The notes beneath the pieces are model-generated. The model made no database searches. It was not told the origin of the DNA and saw nothing but the letters and a program-made list of their open reading frames with translations. Both the position numbers and the translations under genes were made by a program. A stretch of 64,000 nucleotides of DNA, from NCBI RefSeq assembly GCF_014190805.1, contig NZ_JACHVQ010000001.1, forward strand, positions 1,860,001 through 1,924,000. The letters are read 5' to 3'. Shown piece after piece: positions 8,620 to 17,341 of the stretch; position 1 is the first letter of the stretch, and each line of letters begins with the position of its first letter. This DNA is from Flexivirga oryzae. Lineage in GTDB: Bacteria; Actinomycetota; Actinomycetes; Actinomycetales; Dermatophilaceae.

Positions 8620-8689
8620 GCCAGCCCCCTCCTTCGTCGGGTCCCGCCATTCGCCCTGAGCCCTCTGATCGTTCGCTGCGCTCACTCAT
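8612..8689 (-). CDS. Putative 25-aa leader peptide coupled to cmk (MSERSER-type cassette)
   Basis: ATG 8689 begins inside the last codons of tyrA, whose stop is at 8682-8684. It reads MSERSERSEGSGRMAGPDEG then GGWHE, and the TAA at 8612-8614 overlaps the cmk start. The peptide is thus bracketed by stop/start overlaps on both sides, and the cmk Shine-Dalgarno lies within it. A related cassette (ATGAGCGAGCGCAGCGAGCG ... GACCCGACGAAGGAGGGG) precedes the DUF349 gene at 18067. Whether the peptide matters or only its translation is unknown. Confidence 0.4.
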   Translation of the reverse strand: MSERSERSEGSGRMAGPDEGGGWHE

Positions 8690-9827
8690 GAACGCTCCAT
8701 CCCTTGTGTTCCAAGACCTCTCGCAACCGGTCCACCACGGCGGGCAGCACCGACAGCTCGACCAGACCGACCATCGCGCCGACGCCGTGCTCCATGCGCA
8801 GATCCTCCAGGTTGATACCCGCGTCGCCCACGTCGTTGAAGAGGCGGGCGAACGAACCCGGCTCGTCCGGGATCGGCACGATGAGGGTGGCGTATGTCGC
8901 CGGCGCCGAACCGTGCTTGCCGGGGATCCGGGCGTGACCGAGCTGCCCGTCGGAGATCAGCCGGGCGACCGCGCCCCGGCTGCCGCCGGCGGTGTCGTCC
9001 GTGGCGAGTTGCTCCAGCGACCGGGACACGACCGTCAACTGCTCGATGACGCGCTGCAGCACCGGCTGCACCGCGGCGGCGTTCCCGGTAAGAATCTGGG
9101 TCCACAGCATCGGGTCGCTCGCCGCGATCCGCGTCACGTCGCGAATCCCTCCGCTGGACAACGCGATCGCGTCCTCGGGCAGTTCACGCAGCTGCGCAGC
9201 GACGACCGACGCCGCGAGTTGCGGCACGTGCGAGACGACGGCAACGGCTGCGTCGTGCTCGTCGGCCGGCATGGTGATTACGGCGGCGCCGGTGGCTCTG
9301 GCGAGCTCCTGCACCACGACGACCGCGTCGGGGTCGGTCTCCTGCTGCGGGCAGACGACCCAGGTGCGTCCCTCGAACAGGTCTGCTTGTGCTGCAACGG
9401 CGCCGGATCGTTCGCGGCCGGCCATCGGGTGGCTGCCGACATACCGGTGCAGTTGGCCGGGCTCGACCAGCCGGCGCACCTCCTCGGCGACCCGCTGCTT
9501 GACCGAGGCGACATCGGCGACCACCGCGGACGGCCACCGCTTCAGCTGCTCGGCAACCACGGCCGCCGCCACATCCGGCGGGGCCGCGACGAGCACGACG
9601 TCGGCATCGGTCTCGTCGTCGACCTGCCCGGCGCCCAGATCCGCGGCCAGCGCCTGCGCGGTCGGCGACGGGTCCGTCAAGAACACGCGAAAACCCTTGT
9701 GGGACAACGCAAGACCGATCGACGCACCGATCAGGCCGGTGCCGACGATCCGAACGGTAGGACGGCTCGGTCTCGATACACCTCCGCTCTCCGACTCCCC
9801 CGGCACTCGACCCGCGTCGGCGCTCAC
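8682..9827 (-). CDS. tyrA: Prephenate dehydrogenase with C-terminal ACT domain
   Basis: NAD(P)-dependent oxidative decarboxylation of prephenate in tyrosine biosynthesis. The N-terminal Rossmann motif is VRIVGTGLIGASIGLAL. VADVASVKQ and the catalytic-region YVGSHPMAGRERSG follow, then the helical dimerisation domain. From about residue 305 an ACT regulatory domain begins (TYATLIVPIPDEPGSFARLF ... GINLEDLRMEHG). 381 aa. GTG start 9827 overlaps the rluB stop as GTGA. The ACT domain suggests feedback control by an aromatic amino acid. Confidence 0.95.
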   Translation of the reverse strand: MSADAGRVPGESESGGVSRPSRPTVRIVGTGLIGASIGLALSHKGFRVFLTDPSPTAQALAADLGAGQVDDETDADVVLVAAPPDVAAAVVAEQLKRWPSAVVADVASVKQRVAEEVRRLVEPGQLHRYVGSHPMAGRERSGAVAAQADLFEGRTWVVCPQQETDPDAVVVVQELARATGAAVITMPADEHDAAVAVVSHVPQLAASVVAAQLRELPEDAIALSSGGIRDVTRIAASDPMLWTQILTGNAAAVQPVLQRVIEQLTVVSRSLEQLATDDTAGGSRGAVARLISDGQLGHARIPGKHGSAPATYATLIVPIPDEPGSFARLFNDVGDAGINLEDLRMEHGVGAMVGLVELSVLPAVVDRLREVLEHKGWSVHE

Positions 9828-10732
9828 AGCCCCGCCGCCTTGTAGAGCCCCGCGACCTCCTGACGGGTGAGCGGACGCATCTTGCCGGGGCGCAGCTCAC
9901 CGAGATGGACCGGCCCGACATCGGTGCGCGACAACGACTCGACCGGGTGACCGACCGCTTCGAGCATGCGCCGCACGATGTGCTTGCGGCCCTCGTGCAG
10001 CACGACCTCGACCAGCGCCCAGCCCGGGGTGGAGTCGACCACCTTGAACGAGTCGACCGCGACCTTGCCGTCGTCCAGCTCGACGCCCTCGCGCAACTGC
10101 TTGCCCAGTGCCCGCGGCACCGGCCCGGGGATCATCGCGACATACGTCTTCGGGACGCCGTAGGACGGGTGCTGCAGCCGGTTGGCCAGCTCGCCGTCGT
10201 TGGTGAGCAACAGCAGCCCCTCGGTGTCCACGTCGAGCCGGCCGACGTGGAAGAGGCGCTCCTTGTGGTGCACCACGTAGTCGCCGACCGAGGGCCGATC
10301 CATCTCGTCGTGCATGGTCGACACGACACCGAGCGGCTTGTTGAAGGCGAGGTAGACGCGCGACTCGTCCAGCTGGATGTGCTCGCCGTCGACGTGCACC
10401 GTCTGCCGCAGCGGGTCGATCCGCACCCCGAGCTCTTTCACGACGTTGCCGTCCACCGAGACCCGGCCCTGCCGGATCAGGTCCTCACACACCCGCCGGC
10501 TGCCGACGCCGGCGGCCGCCAGCAGCTTCTGCAGCCGCACTCCGTCCGGGTCGTGCACGTCCACGTATGGCGTGTTCGGTGTCTTGGGTGCCGACTGCTG
10601 CGGGCGGCGTGCACCACCGCCGGAGCGGGTGCGCGCGGGCCGTCCCGCGCCGCCGGTCCGGCCGCCCTGGCCGCGATGCCCGCGCCGGCCGGCTCCGCCG
10701 CCGGATTGATTGCTTCTTCTGTTGCCTGTCAT
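9824..10732 (-). CDS. rluB: 23S rRNA pseudouridine synthase (RluB/RsuA family)
   Basis: Isomerises uridine in rRNA. After a basic Gly/Arg-rich N-terminal stretch of about 50 residues comes an S4 RNA-binding domain (VRLQKLLAAAGVGSRRVCED). The catalytic domain has GRLDVDTEGLLLLTNDG, where the Asp is catalytic, and EGRKHIVRRML. 302 aa. ATG 10732 overlaps the scpB stop as ATGA, which fixes the start. A longer open frame upstream is antisense-quality sequence inside scpB. Confidence 0.95.
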   Translation of the reverse strand: MTGNRRSNQSGGGAGRRGHRGQGGRTGGAGRPARTRSGGGARRPQQSAPKTPNTPYVDVHDPDGVRLQKLLAAAGVGSRRVCEDLIRQGRVSVDGNVVKELGVRIDPLRQTVHVDGEHIQLDESRVYLAFNKPLGVVSTMHDEMDRPSVGDYVVHHKERLFHVGRLDVDTEGLLLLTNDGELANRLQHPSYGVPKTYVAMIPGPVPRALGKQLREGVELDDGKVAVDSFKVVDSTPGWALVEVVLHEGRKHIVRRMLEAVGHPVESLSRTDVGPVHLGELRPGKMRPLTRQEVAGLYKAAGL

Positions 10733-11394
10733 CCGTGTCCCTGCGCAATGAGTTCGTCCACCACATCTGCATCGGGCAGGTATGGCGCCAGTGCCGGCAG
10801 CTCGTCGAGCGAGGAGAGCCCGAGTCGCTGCAGGAAATAGGGAGTCGTCCCGTACAGCATCGCACCCTGCTCCCCCTCGGAGCCGACCTCCACGATGAGC
10901 CCGCGGGTCAGCAGGGTCCGCACGACACCGTCGACGTTGACCCCGCGGACCGCACTGATCCGGGACCGGGAGATCGGCTGCCGGTACGCGATCACCGCCA
11001 GCGTCTCCAGGGAGGCCTGGGTGAGCTTGGCCTGTTGCCCGTCCAACAGGAACTTCTCGACCGCGGGCGCGTAGTCCGGGCGGCTGTAGACCCGCCAGCC
11101 CTCGTTGATGCAACGCAGCGTGAATCCCCGCTGTTGCTCGGCGTATTCGCGCTCCAGGTCCTCGATGATCTCGGTGACCTCGGGCTCGGGCAGTTCGAGT
11201 GCGGTCGCGAGTTCGGCCGCGGTCACCGGCTGATCGACCACCATCAGCACCGCTTCGATGGCGCTGCGCGCGCCACCGGGCATCGTGTCGAGGTTCAGGA
11301 CTGCTTCCTCCGGGGCCGCAGCCTGCTCCTCCGCGGTCGCCTCGCCGGCGTCGTCGACGTCCGGTTCGGTCGGTGGTTGTTCGGCGCTCATCAC
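10729..11394 (-). CDS. scpB: Segregation and condensation protein B
   Basis: Partner of ScpA in the SMC complex that compacts and segregates the chromosome. Two winged-helix domains follow an acidic 40-residue N-terminus: AIEAVLMVVDQPVTAAELA (first) and LTQASLETLAVIAYRQPISR with RGVNVDGVVRTLLTRG (second), both family signatures. 221 aa. Starts overlap both ways: ATGA with scpA upstream and with rluB downstream. Confidence 0.96.
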   Translation of the reverse strand: MMSAEQPPTEPDVDDAGEATAEEQAAAPEEAVLNLDTMPGGARSAIEAVLMVVDQPVTAAELATALELPEPEVTEIIEDLEREYAEQQRGFTLRCINEGWRVYSRPDYAPAVEKFLLDGQQAKLTQASLETLAVIAYRQPISRSRISAVRGVNVDGVVRTLLTRGLIVEVGSEGEQGAMLYGTTPYFLQRLGLSSLDELPALAPYLPDADVVDELIAQGHG

Positions 11395-12371
11395 ATCTCC
11401 TCCGTGCCGTCGTCGGTGTCGTTCGCCGGGTCACCGTCAGCGGGCGTGTCGTGGTCGAGTTCGTCGAACTCCGCGCTCACCTCGACGTTTCCACGATCGT
11501 CACCGGTCCAGTGCACCATCAGCTCCCCCAGCGCCTCCGGCTGCTCCATCGTGATCGCCGACTCCTTGTAGAGCTCCAGCAACGCCAGGAAACGAGCCAC
11601 GATCACCAGGGTCGAGTCCGCATCCGACACCAGCGACCGGAAACTGGCCTGACGCCGGTCCCGCAACTCGCCGATCACGATCGCCGCCTGCTCGCGCACG
11701 CTCACCGCCGGGGCGTGCAGGTGGGTCAAACCCACCGTGGGTTCCGGCCGCGGCGTCATCGCGGTGGCGGCGATGCGAGCCAGCTGGTCGGGTGTGACAT
11801 TCATGATCAGCTCGGGCAGCAGCTTCGCGAAACGCTCCTCCAACCCGGCCTGCCGAGCCGTCATACGACCCGCCGACGCCATCCGCTCCGCGAAGTCGGC
11901 GGAGACTTCCTTGAATGCGCGGTACTGCAGCAGCCGCGCGAACAGCAGGTCCCGCGCCTCGATCAGCGCGAGGTCGTCGTCGTCATCGGCCCGCAGGTCC
12001 GGCAGCAGCCGAGCAGCCTTGATGTCCAACAGGGTTGCCGCGATCAGCACGAACTCCGACGCCTGCCCCAGGTCCCAGTCGGCCTGCTGCTCCTGGGCAT
12101 TCCGGATGTGCGCGATGAACTCGTCGGTGACCTTGGCCAACGCGATCTCGGTCACGTCCAGCTTGTGCTTGGAGATCAGCCCGAGCAGCAGCTCGAACGG
12201 TCCCGAGAACACGTCCAGGTGCACCTCGAACGGAGAGGACGCCGCACGGCGGGTGAGGACACCGCCGGGAACCGCGTCGACCGGCGATGCCACTCCGCCG
12301 GGTTCGGGCGGCCGGCTCGCGTCAGTGTCCGGCTCCACCTGATCGGAAGGAGCGCGGTCGGTGACATCCAT
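11391..12371 (-). CDS. scpA: Segregation and condensation protein A (kleisin)
   Basis: Kleisin subunit bridging SMC heads. The signature FEVHLDVFSGPFELLLGLI starts near residue 48, followed by KHKLDVTEIALAKVTDEF. The C-terminal winged helix reads FLALLELYKESAITMEQPE. 326 aa with Pro/Ala-rich N-terminal and acidic C-terminal tails typical of actinobacteria. It starts 2 bp after parA ends and overlaps scpB by ATGA. Confidence 0.95.
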   Translation of the reverse strand: MDVTDRAPSDQVEPDTDASRPPEPGGVASPVDAVPGGVLTRRAASSPFEVHLDVFSGPFELLLGLISKHKLDVTEIALAKVTDEFIAHIRNAQEQQADWDLGQASEFVLIAATLLDIKAARLLPDLRADDDDDLALIEARDLLFARLLQYRAFKEVSADFAERMASAGRMTARQAGLEERFAKLLPELIMNVTPDQLARIAATAMTPRPEPTVGLTHLHAPAVSVREQAAIVIGELRDRRQASFRSLVSDADSTLVIVARFLALLELYKESAITMEQPEALGELMVHWTGDDRGNVEVSAEFDELDHDTPADGDPANDTDDGTEEM

Positions 12372-12373
12372 GG

Positions 12374-13273
12374 TCAGGCCGCGTCGCCGCGGGCCACCAG
12401 CTCGCGCGCCAGTTGCCGATACGCCTCGGCCGCACCGTGGCCGGATGCATAGGTGGTGATGGGTTCCGCCGCCAGGCTCGCGTCCGGGAACTTGACCGTG
12501 CGGCTGATGACGGTGTGGAACACCTTGTCGCCGAAATGCCCCACGACGGAGCGGATCACGTCGCGGCTGTGCAGCGTGCGCCCGTCATACATCGTCGCGA
12601 GGATGCCGTCGATCTCCAGCCTGGGGTTGAGCCGGTCGGTGACCTTGTCGATCGTCTCGACCAGCAGTGCGACACCGCGCATCGCGAAGAACTCGCACTC
12701 CAGCGGGATCAGCACACCGTGCGCGGCGGTCAGCGCGTTGACCGTGAGCAGGCCGAGCGACGGCTGGCAGTCGATCAGGATGACGTCGTACTCGTCGACG
12801 ACCGGGCGGAGCACGCGGGCGAGCACCATCTCGCGGGCCACCTCACCCACCAGCTGCACCTCGGCGGCCGACAGGTCGATGTTGGCGGGCAACACGTCGA
12901 GGTTGGCGTCGGCGGTGTGCTGGATGACGTCGTGGATGTCGTCGTCGCGCGACACCAGCAGGTTGTAGATCGTCGTGTCCAGCTCGTGCGCGCGGATGCC
13001 CAGGCCGACCGACAGCGCACCCTGCGGGTCGAAGTCGACCAGCAGCACCTTGCGGCCGTATTCGGCCAGGGCCGCCCCGAGGTTGATGGTGCTGGTGGTC
13101 TTGCCCACGCCACCCTTCTGGTTGCACATCGCGATGATGCGGGCCGGCCCGTGGCTCTTCAGCTCCGCGGGCTTGGGAAAGGTGGGCAGCGGACGTCCTG
13201 TCGGCCCGACCTGCTCCTTCGAACTCACTGCGCGCTCCCGTAACTCGTTCGGCCTCTCGGCGATCGCGGTCAA
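12374..13273 (-). CDS. parA: ParA/Soj-family ATPase
   Basis: Deviant-Walker ATPase of the ParA/MinD group, in chromosome partitioning. Walker A is KGGVGKTTSTIN with the signature lysine, the A' motif is VDFDPQG, and switch II is VILIDCQPSLG. 299 aa. TTG start at 13273 (MTAIAERPNELRER) gives the full frame. A GTG at 13228 (VSSKEQVGPTG) has a better GGGAG Shine-Dalgarno and may be the true start. This copy sits with scpAB rather than with parB, as is usual for the second actinobacterial ParA-like gene. Confidence 0.93.
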   Translation of the reverse strand: MTAIAERPNELRERAVSSKEQVGPTGRPLPTFPKPAELKSHGPARIIAMCNQKGGVGKTTSTINLGAALAEYGRKVLLVDFDPQGALSVGLGIRAHELDTTIYNLLVSRDDDIHDVIQHTADANLDVLPANIDLSAAEVQLVGEVAREMVLARVLRPVVDEYDVILIDCQPSLGLLTVNALTAAHGVLIPLECEFFAMRGVALLVETIDKVTDRLNPRLEIDGILATMYDGRTLHSRDVIRSVVGHFGDKVFHTVISRTVKFPDASLAAEPITTYASGHGAAEAYRQLARELVARGDAA

Positions 13274-13354
13274 ACCTAATACATCCGACCGTCCCGGCGG
13301 GATGGGAGGCTCGCCGCGGTGACCATTCGCCGTACCCGGTCCCGGGTGACGGCG

Positions 13355-14278
13355 TCAGGTGGCGCGGGGGTGCGACGTGGCGAACACCTCACGCAGCTGT
13401 TGCACGGTGACCATCGTGTAGATCTGGGTCGTCGTCACCGAGGCGTGCCCCAGCAGTTCCTGCACCACCCGCACATCGGCGCCGCCGTCCAGCAGGTGCG
13501 TCGCGAACGAGTGCCGCAGCGTGTGCGGGCTGAGGTGTCCGGGCAGGTCGGCACGTGCGGCCGCGGCCTGGATGATGTTCCACGCCGACTGCCGGGACAG
13601 CCGCCCGCCGCGCTGGTTCAGGAAGATCGCCGGTGTCCCCGTGCCCTTGGTCGCGAGCGCCGGGCGCGCCCGGGTGAGGTATGCCGTGAGCGCCTCCGCG
13701 GCATACCGGCCCAGCGGCAGCACCCGCTCCTTGCCGCCCTTGCCGAGCACCCGGACGGTCGCCGACTCGAAGTCCAGGTCGTCCACGTCGAGGCTGACCG
13801 CTTCGCTGACCCGGGCGCCGATGCCGTACAGCAGCTCGAGCAGCGCCCGGTCCCGCAGCGAGGCGGGGGTGTCCCCGACACTCGCGGCCGCGAGCAGCCG
13901 CTCGACCTGGTCCAGCGGGATCGCCTTCGGCAGCCGGCGCGGCGGCTTCGGCGGGGAGACCGCCGCCGCGGCGTCGATCCGGGCGTCCCCTTCGAGCGTC
14001 AGGAACCGGTGGAAACCGCGCACCGCGACCATGGTCCGCGCCGCCGAGGACGCCGCGAGCGGCTGGTGGTCGGCGTCTCCTTCGCGCAGCGTCGCGAGGA
14101 AGTCGGTGATGTCGCCTTCGGTCACCCGGTCCGCGGTGTCGATGCCCCTGCCGGCGAGATGCTCGGCATACCGTCGCAGATCACGCTCGTAGGCACGCAG
14201 CGTGTGCGGCGACGCCCCGCGCTCGACGCGCAGGTGGTCCAGCCAACCACGCATCGATCGCTCCAGTGGGGTCACCAT
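13355..14278 (-). CDS. xerD: Tyrosine recombinase XerD
   Basis: Resolves chromosome dimers at dif with XerC. The N-terminal SAM-like core-binding domain is LDHLRVERGASPHTLRAYERDL. The catalytic domain shows Arg in GIGARVSEAVSL, Lys in GKGGKERVLP, HTLRHSFATH (H-x-x-R), LLGHASVTTTQIY with the second His, and the nucleophilic Tyr. 307 aa from ATG 14278; GTG 14284 is an alternative two codons upstream. First gene of the long minus-strand operon to der. Confidence 0.95.
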   Translation of the reverse strand: MVTPLERSMRGWLDHLRVERGASPHTLRAYERDLRRYAEHLAGRGIDTADRVTEGDITDFLATLREGDADHQPLAASSAARTMVAVRGFHRFLTLEGDARIDAAAAVSPPKPPRRLPKAIPLDQVERLLAAASVGDTPASLRDRALLELLYGIGARVSEAVSLDVDDLDFESATVRVLGKGGKERVLPLGRYAAEALTAYLTRARPALATKGTGTPAIFLNQRGGRLSRQSAWNIIQAAAARADLPGHLSPHTLRHSFATHLLDGGADVRVVQELLGHASVTTTQIYTMVTVQQLREVFATSHPRAT

Positions 14279-14342
14279 TGCCACGGAACGACACTCTCAC
14301 GCGCGTCGTCTGCACTGACGTGAAGGGGCAAGGAGGACACCG

Positions 14343-15125
14343 GTGAAGCTGTATGCCGAGCGCCGGTCGCGCGCGCTGCGACAAGTGGGATGGGACGTAC
14401 TGACCGTCGGCTGGATCGCGGCGTGGGTCTGGCTCGGCCTGCACGTGCACTCGCAGGTGTCCGGGTCGCAGGACGGCGCCCGCAACATCGAGCGCAGCGG
14501 CGGCGACCTGGCCCGACACCTGCACAACGCGGCGCAGATCCTGTCCCACACCCCGCTGATCGGCGGCAAGGTCCGCAAACCCATCGACAAGTCGGCCGAC
14601 GCCGCGACCAGCCTGCAGCACGCCGGCGGACAACTCGCCGACAACCTGGGCAAACTCGGCGCGGCGATCGGCTTCGAGGTCGCGCTGGTCCCGGTGCTGG
14701 TGGCCGTCTTCGGCTGGTTGTTCCTGCGTGTCGGCTACGCCCGCCGCGCCGGCCGCGCCACGGTCCTGGCGCGGCAGCCCGGCGGCGCCGACCTGTTGGC
14801 ACTGGACGCGTTGACCCGGCTGCCGGCCGGTCTGCTCGCCGACGTCGACCCGCGGCCGGTCGAGAAGTGGCGGGCCGGCGACGAGGAGACGATCACCGCG
14901 CTGGCAGACACCTACCTCGGCCACCTCGGGCTCAAACCGACCCGGCCAACCGCACCCGACGACCCACGAACCGACAGGCCCACAAACGCACCCGACGACC
15001 CACGAACCGACAGACCCACAAACGCACCCGACGACCCACGAACCGACAGGCCCACAAACGCACCCACCGGCTCAGAACGATCGGCGAAATCCGCCGAAAT
15101 TAGTGAGCCTGCGGGTGAGATGTGA
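14343..15125 (+). CDS. Membrane protein with two TM helices and a repetitive hydrophilic tail
   Basis: 260 aa. TM1 is LTVGWIAAWVWLGLHVH, then an extracellular helical segment (SGSQDGARNIERSGGDLARH), then TM2 VALVPVLVAVFGWLFLRV. A cytoplasmic part follows with LDALTRLPAGLLADVDPRP, seen in conserved actinobacterial hypothetical proteins. The last 65 residues hold three copies of a 12-residue unit PDDPRTDRPTNA, encoded by a 36-bp tandem repeat. Divergent from xerD, convergent to hisS. Function unknown. Confidence 0.75.
   Translation: MKLYAERRSRALRQVGWDVLTVGWIAAWVWLGLHVHSQVSGSQDGARNIERSGGDLARHLHNAAQILSHTPLIGGKVRKPIDKSADAATSLQHAGGQLADNLGKLGAAIGFEVALVPVLVAVFGWLFLRVGYARRAGRATVLARQPGGADLLALDALTRLPAGLLADVDPRPVEKWRAGDEETITALADTYLGHLGLKPTRPTAPDDPRTDRPTNAPDDPRTDRPTNAPDDPRTDRPTNAPTGSERSAKSAEISEPAGEM
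14952..15065 (+). repeat. 36-bp tandem repeat, 3 copies plus a partial
   Basis: Units start at 14952, 14988 and 15024, with six bases of a fourth. They are near-identical; unit 2 has GACAGACCC for GACAGGCCC. The repeat is in frame and codes for 12 residues per unit. Its core GAACCGACAGGC reappears inverted at the hisS stop (about 15126-15137). Confidence 0.9.
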
Positions 15126-15135
15126 GCCTGTCGGT

Positions 15136-16473
15136 TCAGGGGGTTTCCGGGAGGACCAGTGACGGGCGCAGGTCGTCGGCCGGCGGCTGCCAGGAGGCGG
15201 CGTCGGCGGGCTGCTGGTCGCCGCTGCGGATGTCTTTCACCTGATCGCCGTCGGCACCGGTGAACCACACGAACGGGATACCCCGGCGGTCGGCGAACTG
15301 GATCTGCTTACCGAACTTGGCCGCCTTCGGCGCCACCAGCGTCGGTATGCCGCGCGCCCGCAACGCCGTCGCCACCCGCATCGAGTCGCGGCGCGAGTCC
15401 TCGTCGTTCACGGCGACCAGGACCGTCACCGGGGTCTCGCGGGAGGCGGTCAGGCCCTCCTCGGTGATCAGCTTGCCGAGCAGCCGGGACACGCCGATCG
15501 AGATGCCGACGCCCGGGAAGGTCCGCTTCCCGTCGCTCGCGAGGGCGTCATACCGCCCGCCGGAGCAGATCGAGCCGTAGCCGGGGTCGCGCACGAGCAT
15601 CGTCTCGTAGACGGTGCCGGTGTAGTAGTCCAGGCCGCGGGCGATCCGCAGGTCGGCGACCGCGACACCGGGTGCGTGCTCGTTCGCGACCTCGATGATC
15701 CCCGCGAGCTTGGCCAGACCCTCGTCGAGCATCTCGTGCTCCACCCCGAGGGCGCGCACCTGATCGACGAAACCGGTGTCGTTCGAACGGATCTCGGCCA
15801 GTGCCAGGCACTGTTTCGCCTGTTCCTCGGTGCAGCCCGCCTCGAGCAGCAGCTTGCGCACACCGTCCGCGCCGATCTTGTCCAGTTTGTCGACGATGCG
15901 CAGCGTGCCGGTCACGTCCTCGATGCCGAGCCCGCGGTAGAAGCCCTCACAGATCTTCCGGTCGTTGACGTGGATGTGGTACTCCCCGATCGGCAACCGG
16001 GAGAACACATCCGCGACGACGAGCAGCAGCTCCGCCTCGTAGTGGTCGGGCAGCGACCCGACGTCGATGATGTCGACGTCGGCCTGGATGAACTCGCGGT
16101 AGCGGCCGCGCTGCGGGCGCTCCCCGCGCCAGGCCGGCTGGATCTGGTAGCGGCGGAACGGGAAGGTGAGCTTGCCGGAGTTCTCCAGCACGTACCGCGC
16201 GAACGGGACCGTCAGGTCGAAGTGCAGCCCCATGGACGTGTCGCCGGCGTCATCGGGGCCCGCCGCGAGCCGGCGCACACCGTAGATCTCCTTGTCGGCG
16301 TCCTCGCCCTGTCCGGCCAGACGCTCGACGGTCTCCATCGCCCGGGTGTTGATCGAGGCGAAGCCGTGCAGTTCGAACACCTCGCGGATCGTGTCCAGCA
16401 CGACGAGTTCGGCGATGCGGTCGGCCGGGAGCCATTCCTGGAAGCCACTGATCGGGGTGACCTTGGTTGCCAT
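15136..16473 (-). CDS. hisS: Histidyl-tRNA synthetase
   Basis: Class II synthetase charging tRNA-His. Motif 1 lies around IREVFELHGFASINTRAMET, motif 2 is FRRYQIQPAWRGERPQRGRYREF, the HisA signature is ARGLDYYTGTVYE, and motif 3 is GGRYDAL...GVGISIGVSRL. A C-terminal anticodon-binding domain covers the last 100 residues (TVLVAVNDEDS...). 445 aa, somewhat longer than E. coli HisRS and typical for actinobacteria. ATG start 16473, 12 bp after the upstream MBL gene. Confidence 0.97.
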   Translation of the reverse strand: MATKVTPISGFQEWLPADRIAELVVLDTIREVFELHGFASINTRAMETVERLAGQGEDADKEIYGVRRLAAGPDDAGDTSMGLHFDLTVPFARYVLENSGKLTFPFRRYQIQPAWRGERPQRGRYREFIQADVDIIDVGSLPDHYEAELLLVVADVFSRLPIGEYHIHVNDRKICEGFYRGLGIEDVTGTLRIVDKLDKIGADGVRKLLLEAGCTEEQAKQCLALAEIRSNDTGFVDQVRALGVEHEMLDEGLAKLAGIIEVANEHAPGVAVADLRIARGLDYYTGTVYETMLVRDPGYGSICSGGRYDALASDGKRTFPGVGISIGVSRLLGKLITEEGLTASRETPVTVLVAVNDEDSRRDSMRVATALRARGIPTLVAPKAAKFGKQIQFADRRGIPFVWFTGADGDQVKDIRSGDQQPADAASWQPPADDLRPSLVLPETP

Positions 16474-16485
16474 GTGTGGATGTTC

Positions 16486-17181
16486 CTAAAGATTCTGGAG
16501 ATACGGGTTGGTGGCGCGTTCGCGCGCCATGGTGGAGCCGGGGCCGTGCCCGGGCAGGACGAGGGCCGTGTCGGGCAACGACAGCACGACGTCGCGCAAC
16601 GACCGGGTCATCGCCGCGCCGTCGCCACCGGGCAGGTCGGTCCGCCCGATCGAGCCGGCGAACAGCGTGTCACCGGTCAGCTGTGTCGAGGTCACCTCGG
16701 CCTCCGCGGGTAGTCCGTCGGGGACCTGCTCCATGCCGAAGAGCACCGAGCCTTCGGTGTGTCCGGGTGTATGTCGCACGTCGAACGTCATACCGGCAAG
16801 CTCCAGCGTCTCGTGGTTGCGGATCTCGACCACGTCGGTGGGCTCGCTCCACGTCGGTGCTTTGCCGAACTGCTGCTCGAACATCCCGACCAGCTGCGGG
16901 CCGAGGGAGCCGATCGGGTCCTTCAGCCGGTACCGGTCCTCCCCATGGATGTATGCCGCGGTGGTGCCGGCGCACACCGGGGTCACGGAGTAGACGTGGT
17001 CCACGTGCCCGTGTGTGAGGAGCACTGCCGCCGGCCGCAGCCGCAGCTCGGCGAGGGCGTCACGCAGGGTGTCGACGACCCCGATGCCCGGGTCGACGAT
17101 GACGCACTCCTCGCCCTGGCCGGGCGCGAGCACGTAGCAGTTGGTGCCGAAGATGGTGGCGGGGAACGACGCGGTGAGCAC
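16486..17181 (-). CDS. MBL-fold metallo-hydrolase (glyoxalase II-like)
   Basis: Zinc-dependent hydrolase of the metallo-beta-lactamase fold. Signature THGHVDHVYSV (HxHxDH), then HTPGHTEGSVLF with the third His, TGDTLFAGSIGRTDLPGGD with the bridging Asp, and VLPGHGPGST with the last His. 231 aa, starting GTG 17181. The set of motifs matches hydroxyacylglutathione hydrolase-type proteins beside hisS in actinobacteria. The real substrate is unknown. Confidence 0.9.
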   Translation of the reverse strand: MLTASFPATIFGTNCYVLAPGQGEECVIVDPGIGVVDTLRDALAELRLRPAAVLLTHGHVDHVYSVTPVCAGTTAAYIHGEDRYRLKDPIGSLGPQLVGMFEQQFGKAPTWSEPTDVVEIRNHETLELAGMTFDVRHTPGHTEGSVLFGMEQVPDGLPAEAEVTSTQLTGDTLFAGSIGRTDLPGGDGAAMTRSLRDVVLSLPDTALVLPGHGPGSTMARERATNPYLQNL

Positions 17182-17341
17182 CCGTCGAGCCTATCGGGGC
17201 CGGGTGGAGGTCACGACGACGTATCGGCCGCCGACTATCCGGTGGAAATCCAGACGGGACCGCATAGACTGGCGGACGTTTGCCCGACCCCTGTACCTTG
17301 CGCGCATCCGCCGGAGGGACAACACCGAGGAGATCCGACCC

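Noticed and set aside
9824..11434. Long open frame extending rluB far upstream
   Set aside because: The extra 230 residues are Arg/Gly-rich sequence antisense in quality to scpB/scpA, and ATG 10732 with the ATGA overlap is the natural start.
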